In this document: piece by piece, positions 25,190-34,023 of the stretch | How positions within the stretch are numbered: the stretch's first letter is position 1 | Layout of the letters: the number at the start of each line of letters is the position of its first letter | Assembly: GCF_002879885.1 (NCBI RefSeq) | Contig: NZ_PNYA01000018.1 | Span: forward strand, 91,885-155,884 | Length of the DNA stretch: 64,000 bases | Origin: Trinickia dabaoshanensis | GTDB taxonomy: Bacteria; Pseudomonadota; Gammaproteobacteria; Burkholderiales; Burkholderiaceae | Direction: 5' to 3' | The notes under the pieces: model-generated | The model's input: only the letters and a program-made list of their open reading frames with translations | What the model was told of the DNA's origin: nothing | Database searches by the model: none | Position numbers and translations under genes: made by a program

Positions 25190-26716
25190 TTACTGGAATG
25201 CGACTTCCGCGAAACTGCGCAGTTTTCGGCTATGGAGCCGATCGAGCCCGTTCATCCGCAGCAGCTCCATCGCTTTTACCCCGATCTGCAAATGCTGATC
25301 GACCTGAGCGCGATAGAACTGATCGGCCATGCCGGGCAATTTGAGTTCGCCGTGCAGCGGCTTGTCCGACACGCACAGTAACGTGCCGTAGGGCACCCGA
25401 AAGCGGAAGCCGTTCGCGGCGATCGTCGCGCTTTCCATATCGAGGGCGATCGCTCGGCTTTGCGAAAGGCGTTGAACCGGTTCGCGATGGTCGCGCAACT
25501 CCCAATTTCGGTTATCGACGCTCGCGACCGTACCCGTCCGCATCACGCGTTTGAGTTCCGCGCCCTCGAGGCGCGTCACGTGCGCGACGGCGCGCTCGAG
25601 CGCCACCTGCACTTCGGCCAGCGCCGGGATCGGCACCCACAGGGGCAGATCGGCATCGAGTACGTGGTCTTCGCGCACATAACCGTGTGCGAGCACGTAA
25701 TCGCCGAGCCGCTGCGTATTGCGCAGCCCCGCGCAGTGCCCGAGCATGACCCATGCGTGCGGCCGTAGCACCGCGATGTGGTCGGTGATCGTCTTTGCAT
25801 TGGACGGCCCCACACCGATGTTGATCATCGTGATGCCGCTGCCGTCCGCGCGCTTCAAGTGGTAAGCGGGCATTTGCGGCAATCGCGCCGGCACCGTGCC
25901 CTCGTCGGGTTGCTCGCCCAGGTTCGCGTTGTAGGTGATCACGTCGCCGGGCTCGACGAACGACGTGTACTCGCTTCGATAAGCGCGCAATTCTTCGTCG
26001 TCGGTGTGCGCCATCAATTGCCGGCCGAGCTTCGTGAACTCGTCGATATAAAACTGGTAGTTCGTATACAGGACGTAATTCTGGAAATGCGTGGGCGAAG
26101 TCGCCGTGTAGTGTTTGAGCCGATGCAACGAGAAATCGACGCGCGGTGCCGTGAACAGTGCAAGCGGCAACGGTTCGCCCGGCAGCGGCTCGTAAGTGCC
26201 GTTGACGATCCGATCGTCGAGCGCGGCCAAATCCGGCGTATCGAAGACGTCGCGCATGGCCATCAAGCGTTCGCGCCCGAGATCGCCCTCGAGGTGAATG
26301 CCCTCCGCGAAGGCGAAGTGAATCGGAATGGGCTGCTGCGAGAGCCCGACCTCGATCGCGACATGATGATTTTTCGCGAGCAGACGCAGTTGCTCCCGAT
26401 AGTAGTTACCGAACAAGTCGGGACGCGTCACCGTGGTCTCGAACACGCCCGGCCCCGCGACGAAGCCGTAGGAGCGGCGCGAATCCACATGCGTATTGAC
26501 GTCGGTGCGTACGCGGATGAACGGATAGCACGCCCGCACGCGCTCGCCCAACGGCTCGTTGCGGCGGTAGCGCGCAAAAGCGTCGCGCAAAAAAGCGGCG
26601 TTCGTTTCGTAGATCTCGGATAGACGCGTGACGGCGTCGGCGGCATCGGCGAACGCCTCGGTCGGGAAGTCCGTGGGATGCATCGTATGCGCGTGTTGTG
26701 TCAGATCGTTTTTCAT
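25190..26716 (-). CDS. amn: AMP nucleosidase
   Basis: About 508 aa; hydrolyses AMP to adenine and ribose-5-phosphate in purine turnover. The N-terminal AMN domain contains VRTDVNTHVDSRRSYGFVAG and GVFETTVTRPDLFGNYY. The C-terminal nucleoside-phosphorylase-fold domain contains TMINIGVGPSNAKTITDHIA, AWVMLGHCAGLRN and AIALDMESATIAANGFRFR, where DMES is typical of the nucleoside-binding loop. Start at 26716 (MKNDLTQHAH) has GAGG about 10 nt upstream; an ATG at 26767 is possible. It is terminated by the strong hairpin below it and divergent from the DUF2782-like gene. Confidence 0.95.
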   Translation of the reverse strand: MKNDLTQHAHTMHPTDFPTEAFADAADAVTRLSEIYETNAAFLRDAFARYRRNEPLGERVRACYPFIRVRTDVNTHVDSRRSYGFVAGPGVFETTVTRPDLFGNYYREQLRLLAKNHHVAIEVGLSQQPIPIHFAFAEGIHLEGDLGRERLMAMRDVFDTPDLAALDDRIVNGTYEPLPGEPLPLALFTAPRVDFSLHRLKHYTATSPTHFQNYVLYTNYQFYIDEFTKLGRQLMAHTDDEELRAYRSEYTSFVEPGDVITYNANLGEQPDEGTVPARLPQMPAYHLKRADGSGITMINIGVGPSNAKTITDHIAVLRPHAWVMLGHCAGLRNTQRLGDYVLAHGYVREDHVLDADLPLWVPIPALAEVQVALERAVAHVTRLEGAELKRVMRTGTVASVDNRNWELRDHREPVQRLSQSRAIALDMESATIAANGFRFRVPYGTLLCVSDKPLHGELKLPGMADQFYRAQVDQHLQIGVKAMELLRMNGLDRLHSRKLRSFAEVAFQ

Positions 26717-26869
26717 CGTGCGTTTCGCCTCGTTCGTTGCAACGACATTACCACGAAGCGCCGTCATCCGGCCCTAGGCCGAATGGCCGAACGCGGCGCG
26801 AATTCGCCGGTTCTCGCACGGCGCGCGGGGCGCATTTGTTAGAATCCGGGGATCTTCCGGAGACCCATC

Positions 26870-27283
26870 ATGAAGCCGTACATTTCCGCCGCCGTTTGCG
26901 CCGCGCTCGCCGTTGCGAGTCTGGCTGCCGCACCGCGCCTCGCGTTCGCGGCCCAGGCCGACAACGCGCAAGCGCGCGAAGCGCAGCGCGCAGCCAACAA
27001 GGCGGCCGGCCTGCCCGACCTGACCGAGATCAATCGTCCCGCCGCCGAAGTGTCGTCCAAGGTCGATATCAACGACGTCCCGCGCACGCCCAGCTTCCAC
27101 GAGAAGAGCCGCAACGGAACGGAGATCACCGAGTATCGCGATCGCGGCAAGCCCGTCGAAATCGACGTTCATTCGAACTTCGGCACGCGCTATCAAATGA
27201 GCGCGTCGCCGGATACGTCGCCCCAGGTCCATAGCAGCGGCCAACCCAGCACGCGACTGCCGTCGATCAATCTGCACTACTGA
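26870..27283 (+). CDS. Exported DUF2782-like protein
   Basis: The 137-aa protein has a signal peptide ([20 protein letters not shown] up to about RLAFA) and a low-complexity middle. The conserved C-terminal part is [20 protein letters not shown] and [11 protein letters not shown], where the 'TEYR..GK..EI.V' pattern is that of DUF2782. In pseudomonads a DUF2782 gene likewise adjoins thrB, supporting the call. It has a GGAG ribosome site and lies 107 bp before thrB. The function is unknown; it is predicted periplasmic. Confidence 0.8.
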   Translation: MKPYISAAVCAALAVASLAAAPRLAFAAQADNAQAREAQRAANKAAGLPDLTEINRPAAEVSSKVDINDVPRTPSFHEKSRNGTEITEYRDRGKPVEIDVHSNFGTRYQMSASPDTSPQVHSSGQPSTRLPSINLHY

Positions 27284-27390
27284 TCGCCGCGCTCGATTCG
27301 CCGCGGCTCGACCTCGCACGGTCGGCCGCGCGGCACGCGACGCCAACGTCGCGCGCCGCGTCCCATTCAATCGTATTTGAAGCCTTCCGC

Positions 27391-28386
27391 ATGGCCGTCT
27401 TTACCGTCGTCAACGAAACCGATCTCGCGCAGTGGATGCGCCATTACGATCTCGGCGATGTCGTCGATTTCCGCGGCATCCCTTCCGGCATCGAAAACAG
27501 CAATTTCTTTCTGACGACCACGCGCGGCGCCTTCGTGCTGACGATTTTCGAGAAACTGACGGCCCAGCAGTTGCCGTTTTACCTCGAACTGATGCGCCAC
27601 CTCGCGCACCACGGCGTGCCTGTTCCAGACCCGATGCCGCGCACGGACGGCGCGCTCTTCGGCCTGCTGCACGGCAAACCCGCGGCTATCGTGAGCAAAC
27701 TGCCGGGTCAGTGCGAGTTGGCGCCCGGCTCCGAGCATTGCGCCGAAGTCGGTCAAATGCTTGCTCGCATGCACTTGGCCGGGCGCGATTTCAAGCCTTA
27801 TCTGCCGAATCTGCGCAGCCTGCCATGGTGGCAAGAAACCGTGCCCCGAGTGCTGCCGTTTCTGGCCGAGCCGCAACGCGAGTTGTTGACGACAGAGCTC
27901 GCGCACCAAAGCGCGTTCTTTGCATCGGCCGACTATGCGTCGCTACCGGGCGGCCCCTGCCACTGCGATTTATTTCGCGATAACGTGCTGTTCGCGCCGG
28001 CCGCGCCGCAGACGAGTCATACGGTGCGCCTCGGCGGATTCTTCGATTTCTATTTCGCCGGGTGCGACAAGTGGCTGTTCGACGTGGCGGTCACGGTGAA
28101 CGATTGGTGCGTGGATCTTGCCACCGGCCGGCTCGACCCTACCCGTGCGGATGCGCTGCTACGCGCCTACCAGACGGTGCGGCCTTTCACGCCGGAGGAA
28201 CGGCGGCACTGGTCGGATATGCTGAGGGCGGGCGCCTACCGCTTCTGGGTGTCGCGTCTCTATGATTTTTACTTGCCTCGCGCGGCTCAGATGCTCAAGC
28301 CGCACGACCCAACCCATTTCGAACGCATCTTGCGCGACCGTCTCGCCGACGTCACGCGTTTGGATGCGTCAAATACATGCAACTGA
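27391..28386 (+). CDS. thrB: Homoserine kinase (ThrB, APH-fold type)
   Basis: The 331-aa protein phosphorylates homoserine to O-phosphohomoserine in threonine synthesis. It is of the aminoglycoside-phosphotransferase-fold type used in pseudomonads and Burkholderia, not the GHMP type of enterics. Signatures are [25 protein letters not shown], the catalytic loop [13 protein letters not shown] with its Asp and Asn, and [19 protein letters not shown] as the metal-binding segment. Length is typical (about 320-335). Its last codons overlap the BPSS1780-family gene by 10 bp. Confidence 0.95.
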   Translation: MAVFTVVNETDLAQWMRHYDLGDVVDFRGIPSGIENSNFFLTTTRGAFVLTIFEKLTAQQLPFYLELMRHLAHHGVPVPDPMPRTDGALFGLLHGKPAAIVSKLPGQCELAPGSEHCAEVGQMLARMHLAGRDFKPYLPNLRSLPWWQETVPRVLPFLAEPQRELLTTELAHQSAFFASADYASLPGGPCHCDLFRDNVLFAPAAPQTSHTVRLGGFFDFYFAGCDKWLFDVAVTVNDWCVDLATGRLDPTRADALLRAYQTVRPFTPEERRHWSDMLRAGAYRFWVSRLYDFYLPRAAQMLKPHDPTHFERILRDRLADVTRLDASNTCN

Positions 28387-29168
28387 CTGAAGTTTCCGCA
28401 AAGACCGGCTACGTCTGGTACCGGCAAGGCATTTGGTTGTTCCGTCGCAATCCGCTCGGATTCCTGACGATTTTCTTCACCTACATACTCGCGATGTTGG
28501 CGATTTCGAGGATTCCGATCGTCGGCGCGGTGCTGCCGCTCCTATTGATCCCGGGCGTGGCGGTGGGCTTCATGACGGCCTGCCGCGATACGATCGCCGG
28601 CAAGATCGTATTTCCGACAGTGCTGGTGGATGGATTTCGGTCCTACGGTGCGCGCGGTGCGATGCGCTTGTTCGAACTCGGCGGCATGTATCTGGTTGCC
28701 ATCGCGCTCGTGTTCGCAGGATCGGCGCTCGCCGACGGCGGCGAACTGTTCAAGCTGATGATGAGCACGCAGCCGCCCTCGCCCGAGACACTCGAGGGGG
28801 GTGCGCTGATGAACGCGGTGCTCGTCGCGCTCGTATGCTACGTGCCTGTGGCGATGCTGTTCTGGTTTGCGCCGGTGCTGACGGCCTGGCACGATCTGCC
28901 GCCCGTCAAGGCGATGTTTTTCAGCCTCGTCACCTGCTGGCGCAACCGCGGTGCCTTCATCGTGTACGGCCTGCTGTGGTTCGTCACGGCCGTCGTCGTC
29001 TCGATCGCCGTGTCGCTGCTGATGAACGCCATCGGCGCGACCGAGTACGCGTTCACCGTCATCTTCCCCGTATCGATCACGCTGACGACGATGCTGTACT
29101 GCTCGTTTTACGCGACCTACCGCGGCTGCTACGGCGTGCAGGAAGGTCAAAACGGCGAAAATCCCTGA
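28377..29168 (+). CDS. BPSS1780-family membrane protein
   Basis: The 263-aa protein has about six membrane helices ([96 protein letters not shown]). It begins with the family's [25 protein letters not shown] segment. BPSS1780-family proteins are beta-proteobacterial and uncharacterised. It overlaps thrB, a conserved arrangement. The last codons ([19 protein letters not shown]) matter: a near-copy of this 3' end lies 2.2 kb downstream with a different tail, suggesting the present C-terminus was swapped in by recombination. Confidence 0.88.
   Translation: MQLTEVSAKTGYVWYRQGIWLFRRNPLGFLTIFFTYILAMLAISRIPIVGAVLPLLLIPGVAVGFMTACRDTIAGKIVFPTVLVDGFRSYGARGAMRLFELGGMYLVAIALVFAGSALADGGELFKLMMSTQPPSPETLEGGALMNAVLVALVCYVPVAMLFWFAPVLTAWHDLPPVKAMFFSLVTCWRNRGAFIVYGLLWFVTAVVVSIAVSLLMNAIGATEYAFTVIFPVSITLTTMLYCSFYATYRGCYGVQEGQNGENP
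29109..29144 (+). repeat. Left copy of 36-bp imperfect direct repeat (3' end of BPSS1780-family gene)
   Basis: It matches 31347-31382 at 33 of 36 positions, with the first 18 bases identical (starting TACGCGACCTACCGCGG). Both copies encode YATYRG(C/G)YGV(Q/H)E in the same frame. The pair bounds the AT-richer island with the DUF6402-like gene. Confidence 0.85.
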
Positions 29169-29358
29169 AATCTCTCGCCGACTTATGCAGGCACGGCCAC
29201 AACGTGCCGCATATCAATGAACTGATCATTCAGTCTATCGAACAGACGAGCCGGGCCATCTCAAGAGGCGGATAAGGTCCTAAATTTCCGCACGTATCGC
29301 TCCGTTTTGCCTCCCCCTGATATTACTCGATGTCCCGCATCGACATAGCAGGTAAGCA

Positions 29359-30672
29359 ATGGCAAAAGTGAGAAAGGTTCCTTATTACACCATCGGATCT
29401 TCTGTCTTTCATGGGAAGGTGTGGAAGAAACACGACGGGTCTCGCGGTGCGGTTCCCATAAATACGCCGCAAAAAATATCGTATGACAGACTTGCTCCTG
29501 GTGAAGCTCCGCCTCCGCCGCCAACCAGGCCCACCGCCAACCAATCCAAATCCCGGCAAGCGGAAGCAGATAAGTACAAGCAGCTTGCCAAACAGTCCGC
29601 GAAGCAGCACCCAAAGGAACCGCCGAAGCCACAGTCCGACGACGCCGAGAATCACGCGGCAATCCCCGAATTCGACCTGCAAGACGTTCCCGACGCAATG
29701 GACAAGATGGGATGGCCCATAGCAGCAACGATTGCCAGGAAATGGTTCACTGGTCCGAGCCACGTGTACAACGATAAGGCCGACGGGGAGCAACCTCTAG
29801 ACGATACAACCGTTACCATCGATTGGGCATTGAAATACGGCAAAGTTCAAGAACGGCTTAACGAATTAGTTTCTGCGGACATCCGCTCAGAAAAGGCACT
29901 TGCCCTGATCAGGCACAAAGTCACCGAGCACGTTACCAAGACGTTCACCGGCACGAAAAGCACCAACCCCAACCTCGGCTTCGAAACAGCCGTCATCAAC
30001 TCCGACATAAGGCAATTCCACATTGACTGGCAGATTCAGCGAAAGATGGTTGATATATTCGACACACTCGACCGACTGACATTAACCGACTTGTCTGCAA
30101 CATTAGGAAATTTCATATTGTATGCCGCCATCGGAAAAGTCGAAATCAGCAAAGAAAAATTCTTCAAATATGACAGAAAGCCGGCTGAATATTGCATCGA
30201 TTCAGTGGCAAAATTAACCCACATATACGTCTACCTCAAGGATAATTATTCTTTCAACGACGTTGATCACTCCAACAGCCAATATCTCGGCCACTGGAAC
30301 AGAAGTGGCATGGTTACATCCTACATCTTGGCAGCCAATGATTTGCTCGGTCAAATACGACCAGGATGGAAAATGAGGCTTGACCACAACGACAAGCTCG
30401 AGAAGAAAGAAATCAATTGGGACTACCTATCAATCGGAAAGGAAATCGACAAACCAGTCGACACAAGACGAAGATTCTTTAGAAAGCTATTTAAAAAGGA
30501 CGTTTACTGGCCCGTTTACAACAGGACTTATAATGAGTGGAGAGCAAAACACAAGCGAGGCGAGGATTTCATGATCTATAGCAAACCTGAGCTCCGCAAG
30601 CTCAAAACGCCCATTGTCATTAAACTGGAAACGATATGTCGTCCGTACTTCAGTACTGCTACCGGTCGCTGA
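29359..30672 (+). CDS. DUF6402-like protein (possible type VI secretion-associated cargo)
   Basis: The 437-aa soluble protein has a Pro-rich N-terminal segment (GEAPPPPPTRPTAN) and a Lys/Gln-rich linker to about residue 100. A conserved-looking domain follows: DKMGWPIAATIARKWFTGPS, LTDLSATLGNFILYAAIGKVE, THIYVYLKDNYSFND, SQYLGHWNR, and TYNEWRAKHKRGEDFMIYS. I recognise this pattern as DUF6402, a family I associate with Burkholderiales type VI secretion loci; no VgrG, PAAR or chaperone gene is present here. The DNA is clearly AT-richer than its surroundings, so recent transfer is likely. The last 37 bp overlap the next gene, implying co-translation. The activity is unknown. Confidence 0.7.
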   Translation: MAKVRKVPYYTIGSSVFHGKVWKKHDGSRGAVPINTPQKISYDRLAPGEAPPPPPTRPTANQSKSRQAEADKYKQLAKQSAKQHPKEPPKPQSDDAENHAAIPEFDLQDVPDAMDKMGWPIAATIARKWFTGPSHVYNDKADGEQPLDDTTVTIDWALKYGKVQERLNELVSADIRSEKALALIRHKVTEHVTKTFTGTKSTNPNLGFETAVINSDIRQFHIDWQIQRKMVDIFDTLDRLTLTDLSATLGNFILYAAIGKVEISKEKFFKYDRKPAEYCIDSVAKLTHIYVYLKDNYSFNDVDHSNSQYLGHWNRSGMVTSYILAANDLLGQIRPGWKMRLDHNDKLEKKEINWDYLSIGKEIDKPVDTRRRFFRKLFKKDVYWPVYNRTYNEWRAKHKRGEDFMIYSKPELRKLKTPIVIKLETICRPYFSTATGR

Positions 30673-31304
30673 GAAACGTTACCCTAGTTGCTGCATCGGT
30701 CTGCGCTGTGGCTTCGGTGTGCGCAGTCGTTGATTGGCTTCTCCCGATCAACATTCACAATGGGCTAGTTGTCGCCGCCTTGCACTTGGACAAGCAAATA
30801 GAAATTGGCGCGCTATTCTTGGTTGCGCTGTTTTTTGCGTACAAGGCGCACTCGATTTACAAGACAGAAAATTCGTTCTGGCGTGAGCTTCTCAAGATGA
30901 CACCGGCGATTGTTTTTTGGTTTACGCTTCTTTTATTAATAACCGGCTTCTTTGTTGACAACCAATATTACAATTGCCAGAAATACAACTACAGCAGCAA
31001 ATTGAACGGGGGCATAAAGACGTTCGACGGCAAAAAGTACACGATCGGTATTTGTGGAAGTGGAATAAATAACAGCCACTTCCTCGGCGATAGCATGGAG
31101 GCCGTTGAACTTACGGTCACTGACGAGCAGGGTGCGCTTCTGGCCAAACGGCACTACAAGGTCTTTTGGGACGGCCGGCCAGGGCATGAACCGCTGACCA
31201 CCGGGCCACACAGCATCATCTACCAAGACGACGACAAGCAAGAGGATCACAGCATCGCTATGCCACCAAGCTTGCTTGATCGCGTACGCGCGCGGCTATT
31301 TTGA
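30636..31304 (+). CDS. Membrane protein partner of the DUF6402-like gene (possible immunity protein)
   Basis: The 222-aa protein has three membrane helices (VTLVAASVCAVASVCAVV, IEIGALFLVALFFAYKA, AIVFWFTLLLLITGFFV). A ~115-residue C-terminal domain, probably periplasmic, follows (YYNCQKYNYSSK, KKYTIGICGSGINNSHFLG, HYKVFWDGRPGHEPL, EDHSIAMPPSLLDRVRARL) with two Cys that could form a disulfide. It overlaps the DUF6402-like gene by 37 bp and shares its AT-rich composition. Small membrane proteins in this position are often immunity proteins for secreted toxins, but nothing in the sequence proves this. Confidence 0.7.
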   Translation: MSSVLQYCYRSLRNVTLVAASVCAVASVCAVVDWLLPINIHNGLVVAALHLDKQIEIGALFLVALFFAYKAHSIYKTENSFWRELLKMTPAIVFWFTLLLLITGFFVDNQYYNCQKYNYSSKLNGGIKTFDGKKYTIGICGSGINNSHFLGDSMEAVELTVTDEQGALLAKRHYKVFWDGRPGHEPLTTGPHSIIYQDDDKQEDHSIAMPPSLLDRVRARLF

Positions 31305-31346
31305 CGAAAGGACTTCTTTCGCTCTCAACATCGGTTATCGCTCCAC

Positions 31347-31382
31347 TACGCGACCTACCGCGGCGGCTATGGCGTGCACGAA
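31347..31382 (+). repeat. Right copy of 36-bp imperfect direct repeat
   Basis: It matches 29109-29144 at 33 of 36 positions and lies just beyond the 3' end of the membrane-protein gene of the island. The repeats are in the same orientation. Confidence 0.85.
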
Positions 31383-31421
31383 ACCCCGTTGGATAACGGG
31401 GCCGGAACTAGCAGCGTATGA
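31347..31421 (+). pseudogene. Orphan 3' end of a BPSS1780-family gene
   Basis: This stretch reads in frame YATYRGGYGVHETPLDNG then AGTSSV and a TGA stop. Its first 12 residues match the C-terminus of the intact gene at 28377-29168, and its tail differs. No gene body precedes it; the DUF6402 island does. It looks like the original 3' end of that gene (or of a tandem paralogue) left behind after insertion or recombination. Confidence 0.75.
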
Positions 31422-31455
31422 ACCGGACCGGCGCTACAGCGCCGGTATGCGCAAT

Positions 31456-31632
31456 TCAGCGTGCGGCTTGCCAGGACGGCTGAACCACCACGGCTTCGCG
31501 GTCGAGCTTGCGCATGCGGAACTCGAGGTCGTACAAGTCGGTGGCTTCGGCCAAGTAGGCGTCGTTGCGCGCCTTTTGGCGCTCTTCGGCCGTTTGCGTC
31601 AGAAGAAGGAACAGGCGGCTAAGCAGGAACAT
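31456..31632 (-). CDS. DUF3563-family small protein
   Basis: The 58-aa protein has a hydrophobic N-terminus (MFLLSRLFLLLTQ) followed by the conserved ARNDAYLAEATDLYDLEFRM and RKLDREA. This 'R.DAYLA.A.DL.DLE.RMR.LD' signature is that of DUF3563, abundant in Burkholderiaceae and of unknown function. The ATG at 31632 has GAGG 5 nt upstream and is preferred over one ten codons earlier. A good -10 and a perfect palindrome lie just upstream. Confidence 0.85.
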   Translation of the reverse strand: MFLLSRLFLLLTQTAEERQKARNDAYLAEATDLYDLEFRMRKLDREAVVVQPSWQAAR

Positions 31633-31650
31633 GATGACCTCGGCAGTGAT

Positions 31651-31684
31651 AGGTGTTAACACCTAAGCGATAACCCGAATTATA
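31651..31684 (-). promoter_or_regulatory. Promoter -10 and 14-bp palindrome upstream of the DUF3563 gene
   Basis: The minus strand has a consensus TATAAT (complement of 31679-31684). A perfect 14-bp palindrome AGGTGTTAACACCT at 31651-31664 follows, 19 bp before the start codon. No good -35 is visible at the right distance, which suggests activator dependence or an extended region I cannot define. The palindrome would lie in the early transcribed region, suited to a repressor site or an RNA hairpin. Confidence 0.55.
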
Positions 31685-31764
31685 GGGAAAACCCTAGGAA
31701 TACGCCAGCACTATCCGAGGCTGTGGCTTTTTTGCATCGAATCGTCGTTTCCGGCGCCGTGGCG

Positions 31765-32904
31765 CTATCGCGCCGCCGCCCGGCGCAGGGTCGCCGACGG
31801 ACGCCTACGGTGGTCGCGGAAAAACGCCCAAATCAACGCGCTTGCGTCCGGCCCCGTTTCGGAATGGAACGGAACGGCCTCGTCGCCGCCGGCCCATGCG
31901 TGACCGAGGCCCGCGACGCTGCACACCCTCAACAAGCAACGGTTGCTCATTAGGTAATCGTGTATCTGCGCGGCCCCATCGCGCGTTTCGCGCAAGGTGC
32001 CGGCCATCCAGGCACCGGAGCGATCGACGAAGCCGTTCAGGCGTAAAAAGGCTTGACCCAGTTGCTCCGCGTTCTTCGGGGCGACCACGCGGTCGGCGTC
32101 GCCATGCACGACGATCGCGGGCATTCCCGGGTAATTCGCGACATCGACGATCGTGTCGATCAGCGCGATGGGATCGCGTCGCACGCCGCGCCGCATGACG
32201 TCCATCGCTGTCATCCCCGAATGCGCTTCGCCCAATGCCGGCGCCGAGTGCAACGCGATGGCCGCGAACCGCTCCGGGTTGTAAAGCGCGAGCAACGCCG
32301 CCAAGCCCGCGCCGGCGGACAAGCCGGCGACGTAAACGCGTTCGGGATCGATCCCATGATGGGCGATCAGGGAATCGACGAGCGACACGACCGCGCGGGC
32401 CTCGCCGAGTCCGGCCGTATCGCGATCGTCGTACCAATGCCAGCACCGGTGCGCGTGCGCATGCTTCGATTGTTCGGGATAAACGACGGCGAAGCCGTTG
32501 GCATCCGCCACCAGGTTCATTCGCGTACCCATCGCGAACTCGTCGATGGTCTGTTTGCAGCCGTGCAACATGACGACGACCGGGGTGGCGCCTTTCACGG
32601 CCGTCGGCGGCACATATAGGCCATATGAGAGATGGTTGACCAGGCGGCCCGGCACGGGCGGCGCCGAATGGTACGAGCGGGTCCATTGCCCTTTCGTCCA
32701 GGCACCGGCGCGCGGACGCACTCGCGATTGGTGCGCCTCGCGGCCGCCGGGCACATCGCGCTCCACCTTGCGCCGTTTAGGCTCGGCACGGGGGCGGCGC
32801 TTAGGCTTCGCGGTTTGGCGCAACCATTCCGCTTGAGCCGCAGGCACGCTCGACATGATGCGCTTGAAACCTTGCAGCCAGAGTTTCGTCAAACTTTTGG
32901 TCAT
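31765..32904 (-). CDS. PHB-depolymerase-family esterase
   Basis: The 379-aa protein has a basic N-terminal part (AKPKRRPRAEPKRRKVERDV) without a signal peptide. An Esterase_PHB/LpqC-type catalytic domain follows: TPVVVMLHGCKQTIDEFAMG, the nucleophile elbow VYVAGLSAGAG, the Asp region IVVHGDADRVV, and the catalytic His in VAGLGHAWAGG. Members cleave polyhydroxybutyrate oligomers or feruloyl-type esters. Lack of export signals suggests an intracellular enzyme. The ATG at 32904 (MTKSLTKLWLQGF) is preferred to one 21 codons upstream. Confidence 0.88.
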   Translation of the reverse strand: MTKSLTKLWLQGFKRIMSSVPAAQAEWLRQTAKPKRRPRAEPKRRKVERDVPGGREAHQSRVRPRAGAWTKGQWTRSYHSAPPVPGRLVNHLSYGLYVPPTAVKGATPVVVMLHGCKQTIDEFAMGTRMNLVADANGFAVVYPEQSKHAHAHRCWHWYDDRDTAGLGEARAVVSLVDSLIAHHGIDPERVYVAGLSAGAGLAALLALYNPERFAAIALHSAPALGEAHSGMTAMDVMRRGVRRDPIALIDTIVDVANYPGMPAIVVHGDADRVVAPKNAEQLGQAFLRLNGFVDRSGAWMAGTLRETRDGAAQIHDYLMSNRCLLRVCSVAGLGHAWAGGDEAVPFHSETGPDASALIWAFFRDHRRRPSATLRRAAAR

Positions 32905-33165
32905 CGGACGTGGCTCGCTAAAAAGGGACGGTTCATACGTGCGGCGCAGTTTTATGACGCAATGCACAATATACCCTCTTCGCGTTTCGACGCCCGTGCA
33001 ACACTCGCATCAAATGGGATGCCGGCCGCTCGTGCGTCGTCGCACATCGGGCAGCACCGAGGGCCGCCCTGCTCGTTATACTGTCCCTTCACGTTACGCC
33101 TGTCGTCGTTTCGAGCGGCCCGTGCGTTAAGTAGATAGGAGCCGCGCGCCCCACCCGCGCGGCCT

Positions 33166-33870
33166 ATGCCCGATATGTACGAATTGCCTATCCATCTCTG
33201 GTTTTCGATCACGCGCCTCGGTGGCGCGGGACTCACGCTGCCGCTCGCGATCGCGATCGCCTTGTGGCTCGCGATCGGTTATTCGGGGCGTCTGGCGCTC
33301 GGATGGCTCGTTATCGTCGGTGCGGCAGCGGGCCTCGTCACGCTCACCAAGCTCGCGTTCCTCGGCTGGGGCGTCGGCATTCGCGAATGGGATTTCACCG
33401 GTGTAAGCGGGCATGCGATGCTTTCTACCGCCGTCTACCCGGTGGCCTTGTTCTTGACGCTGTTGCCCGCCCGCCCGCGCTTCCGGATAGCGGGCGTCGT
33501 GCTCGGCCTCGCGGCGGGCCTCGCGGTAGGCCTTTCTCGCGTCGTATTGAGCGCGCATTCGCCGTCCGAGGCCGTCGCCGGCTGCATCGTCGGCGCACTC
33601 GCCGCGATCGTGTTCATCCGGTTGGCCTGGGACGTCAAGCCCAGCAAGTTGTCGGCCGTGCCGGTGGCCGTCAGCCTGCTCATGCTCGCCGCCGCCATGC
33701 ACGACGTGCGCGTGCCCACCCAGTATTGGATTACGCACATCGCGTTGCACCTATCGGGCCGCGACCGTCCGTTCATTCGCGCCCGCTGGAAAGCAGGCTA
33801 CCAGGTGCCGCGCCCGGTTCCCGCATCGCCCGTGGGTCGCAGCGCCGCGCTTACCTTCCCTTTCGCTTGA
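33166..33870 (+). CDS. PAP2-family phosphatase, membrane-bound
   Basis: The 234-aa protein has about six membrane helices. PAP2 phosphatase motifs are present: SGHAM (motif 2) and SRVVLSAHSPSEA (motif 3, SR-x5-H-x3-E with Glu where Asp is usual). Motif 1 (KxxxxxxRP) is degenerate around KLAFLGWGVGIREWD. A C-terminal cytoplasmic tail of about 45 residues contains RDRPFIRARWKAGYQ. PAP2 enzymes dephosphorylate lipid phosphates such as undecaprenyl diphosphate. The weak motif 1 makes catalytic activity uncertain. Confidence 0.83.
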   Translation: MPDMYELPIHLWFSITRLGGAGLTLPLAIAIALWLAIGYSGRLALGWLVIVGAAAGLVTLTKLAFLGWGVGIREWDFTGVSGHAMLSTAVYPVALFLTLLPARPRFRIAGVVLGLAAGLAVGLSRVVLSAHSPSEAVAGCIVGALAAIVFIRLAWDVKPSKLSAVPVAVSLLMLAAAMHDVRVPTQYWITHIALHLSGRDRPFIRARWKAGYQVPRPVPASPVGRSAALTFPFA

Positions 33871-33969
33871 ACCTGAACCGGCGATAGTCCTAGCCGAGCC
33901 CGCTCGGCCGACTTCCCGTGTGCCTTTGTCGTGCCATAGGCGCGACCGTATGTCCGGCATCGCGCGATG

Positions 33970-33993
33970 CGTTATCACCTGCGCTATATTACG
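33970..33993 (+). promoter_or_regulatory. Possible ModE-type operator upstream of modA
   Basis: CGTTAT at 33970-33975 and TATATTACG at 33985-33993 resemble the two halves of the ModE box (CGTTATAT and ATATAACG arms) with imperfect symmetry. They lie 31 bp upstream of the chosen modA start. modE itself is nearby. The match is imperfect, so confidence is low. Confidence 0.35.
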
Positions 33994-34023
33994 ATGTCGG
34001 TTTCGACTCTTCTTCCCGCTTTC

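Noticed and set aside
29145..31346. Insertion sequence or prophage
   Set aside because: No transposase, integrase, terminal inverted repeats or phage genes; only the direct repeat and composition indicate insertion.
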